Source of the DNA: Rhodopseudomonas sp.
Lineage (GTDB): Bacteria > Pseudomonadota > Alphaproteobacteria > Rhizobiales > Xanthobacteraceae
NCBI GenBank assembly: GCA_016124795.1
Contig: WGNB01000028.1
Location: forward strand, 1 to 64,000
Reading direction: 5' to 3'
DNA: 64,000 nucleotides
Shown one piece after another: positions 62,676-64,000 of the stretch. Below the pieces are notes generated by a model. It was not told the origin of the DNA. It ran no database searches and was given only the letters and a program-made list of their open reading frames with translations. Numbering within the stretch: the stretch's first letter is position 1; every line of letters starts with the position of its first letter. The translations under genes were made by a program, and so were the position numbers.

Positions 62676-64000
62676 ATGATCGTGAACCTTCTGTTTGAGA
62701 CCGGTGTCAGACGGCCGCTGAGCCCATCGGTTCGCGCTGTTACAAAGGCCTACGCCGCCATCCTGGCCGTGTGGGTCCTTTATAACGTCATCATTACCGT
62801 CTCCGACATCTTCGGGATGACGTTCATCTTCCTGGCGGCGATGCTGGCGCTGGTTTTTGTGACCCTGGCGCCCACCACCCGCTCGACGTCGATCGATCCT
62901 GGCGTGATCGACTGGACATTGGCCGCCCTATCCCTGGCCACGGGCGCATATTTCTGGTGGAATCTCGACACGATCGCCAACCGGATCACGCTGTTTGATG
63001 AACTGACGCCGTGGGAATTCGGCATGGGCCTGCTCACGGTCCTGCTCGTCCTCGAAGCGACGCGGCGCTCCGTCGGTGCCGGACTGACGTTCATCGTGCT
63101 CACGTTCATCGCCTACAATCTGTTGGGGCACCATCTGTCGGGCGAAATATCGCACGGCTACATCTCGCTCCATCACTTCGTCGACACGACGGTCTATACG
63201 ACTGACGCCATTTACGGCGTGCCGGTGCGCGTGGCCGCGACATACGCATTTCTTTTCGTCCTGTTCGGCACAATCCTCGAAAGGGCCGGCGGGGGAGAGT
63301 TTTTCTATCGGGTTGGCGCGCTTGTCGCCGGACGCACCGTCGGCGGAACCGCGAAGATCGCAATCGTCTCGTCCGGCGCATACGGAATGGTATCGGGAAG
63401 CCCTGTTGCGGACGTGGTCACCACCGGCGCTGTAACGATCCCGGCGATGGAGAATGCAGGTTACAGATCGAGCGTGGCCGGCGGCATCGAAGTGGCGGCC
63501 TCGACCGGCGGCTCGATTATGCCGCCAGTGATGGGATCGGTCGCATTCATCATGTCGGAATACACCGGTATTCCATACGGCCAGATTGCGATGGCCGCGG
63601 TCATCCCTGCGATTCTCTATTACCTCGGCGTTTTCGTTCAGGTCCACTACATGTCGAAAAAGCTCGGCATGAAAAGCCTCTCGAACGCCGAAATTCCGAC
63701 TTTGGTCCAGGCTTTGAAGCGCGGCGAGTTGTTCGTCGTCCCCCTCACCGTCATCGTCGGAACACTGGCTTACGGCTATGCGGCCACCTATGCGGCGGCG
63801 TTCGGCTCGCTGGCGGTCTTCCTCGTCGCGCTACTCCGCAAGGAAACGCGGATCGATTTACTCAAGCTGTACGACGTCCTCTCGGATTCGACGATCAAGG
63901 TCATCGGCGTCACCGCCGCTTGCGCCGCCGCGGGTCTGGTGATTGGCGGACTTTCGATGACGGGCCTGGCCGCGAAGTTTTCGGCGCTGATCGCTTTGGC
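62676..64000 (+). CDS. Fused TRAP transporter permease (DctQM type, TAXI-associated), cut by the window end
   Basis: The first 441 codons of an inner-membrane permease; the frame is open to the last base. It starts MIVNLLFETGVRRPLSPSVR and has early helices typical of the DctQ-like part. The DctM core follows: FGTILERAGGGEFFYRVGAL, VAGRTVGGTAKIAIVSSGAY, GMVSGSPVADVVTTGAVTIP and STGGSIMPPVMGSVAFIMSE. This is the 4TM-12TM fused form used with TAXI proteins. ATG at 62676. It works with the binding protein at 61576. Confidence 0.9.
   Translation, partial: MIVNLLFETGVRRPLSPSVRAVTKAYAAILAVWVLYNVIITVSDIFGMTFIFLAAMLALVFVTLAPTTRSTSIDPGVIDWTLAALSLATGAYFWWNLDTIANRITLFDELTPWEFGMGLLTVLLVLEATRRSVGAGLTFIVLTFIAYNLLGHHLSGEISHGYISLHHFVDTTVYTTDAIYGVPVRVAATYAFLFVLFGTILERAGGGEFFYRVGALVAGRTVGGTAKIAIVSSGAYGMVSGSPVADVVTTGAVTIPAMENAGYRSSVAGGIEVAASTGGSIMPPVMGSVAFIMSEYTGIPYGQIAMAAVIPAILYYLGVFVQVHYMSKKLGMKSLSNAEIPTLVQALKRGELFVVPLTVIVGTLAYGYAATYAAAFGSLAVFLVALLRKETRIDLLKLYDVLSDSTIKVIGVTAACAAAGLVIGGLSMTGLAAKFSALIAL

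Noticed and set aside
1..64000. CRISPR array, tRNA genes, transposase genes
   Set aside because: No regularly spaced repeats, cloverleaf-like sequences with a 3' CCA region, or transposase-like proteins were seen by eye.

Overview
The window is GC-rich, densely coded DNA from an alphaproteobacterium, most likely a Hyphomicrobiales member of the Bradyrhizobium/Rhodopseudomonas/Xanthobacteraceae type. The evidence is the codon bias, the gene families, and short dispersed repeats of the kind common in that group (about 1-250, 449-548, 54533-54581). No rRNA, tRNA or CRISPR array was seen.

1-31.5 kb (almost all minus strand): one large surface-polysaccharide locus read from about 31.5 kb down to 0.64 kb. 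It starts with the export lipoprotein (Wza type), a beta-barrel outer-membrane protein and a small exported protein. Then come an O-antigen ligase/polymerase-like membrane protein, a Wzc/ExoP co-polymerase with BY-kinase, asparagine synthase, an ABC-2 exporter (Wzm/Wzt with a C-terminal glycan-binding domain), seven glycosyltransferases, an acetyltransferase, a Wzy-like membrane protein, a methyltransferase and a carbamoyltransferase. Nucleotide-sugar enzymes follow (UDP-xylose synthase type, GDP-fucose synthase, UDP-sugar dehydrogenase, CapD/WbpM-type dehydratase) and then GmhA. Many genes are coupled by 1-4 nt overlaps. From 31.7 kb the divergent plus-strand arm carries the priming sugar-phosphate transferase, another glycosyltransferase, a flippase-like membrane protein and GmhB. 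An exporter-type ABC protein, a nucleotidyltransferase-fold protein and a metallophosphoesterase close the region (36.3-40.1 kb).

40.4-47.6 kb: a catabolic island. It has an MFS permease, a hotdog thioesterase, a YciI-like protein, a two-domain extradiol dioxygenase-like protein, a quinone oxidoreductase, a fumarylacetoacetate-hydrolase-family enzyme, a GntR/FCD regulator and a TctC/Bug-type binding protein. A 40-codon membrane-protein gene lies behind it.

47.8-55.1 kb: a small XRE regulator and a six-gene operon resembling hyfB-C-E-F-G-I. Its large subunit lacks the cysteines that hold the NiFe centre, while the small subunit keeps all four N2-cluster cysteines, so it is probably a complex-I-like ion-pumping module (Ehr type) and not a hydrogenase. 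A degenerate stretch with a frameshifted gene follows (55.1-55.8 kb).

55.8-64 kb: a phthalate-type catabolic cluster. It has a MarR regulator, an oxygenase reductase, a dihydrodiol dehydrogenase, a 4,5-dihydroxyphthalate-decarboxylase-like protein, a Rieske oxygenase, a 60-codon protein and a TAXI-TRAP transporter cut by the window end. Together these would import an aromatic dicarboxylate and convert it toward protocatechuate. Three promoters in this cluster carry the same inverted repeat, (A/G)CTTAG-N4-CTAAG(T/C), a good candidate for the MarR operator.
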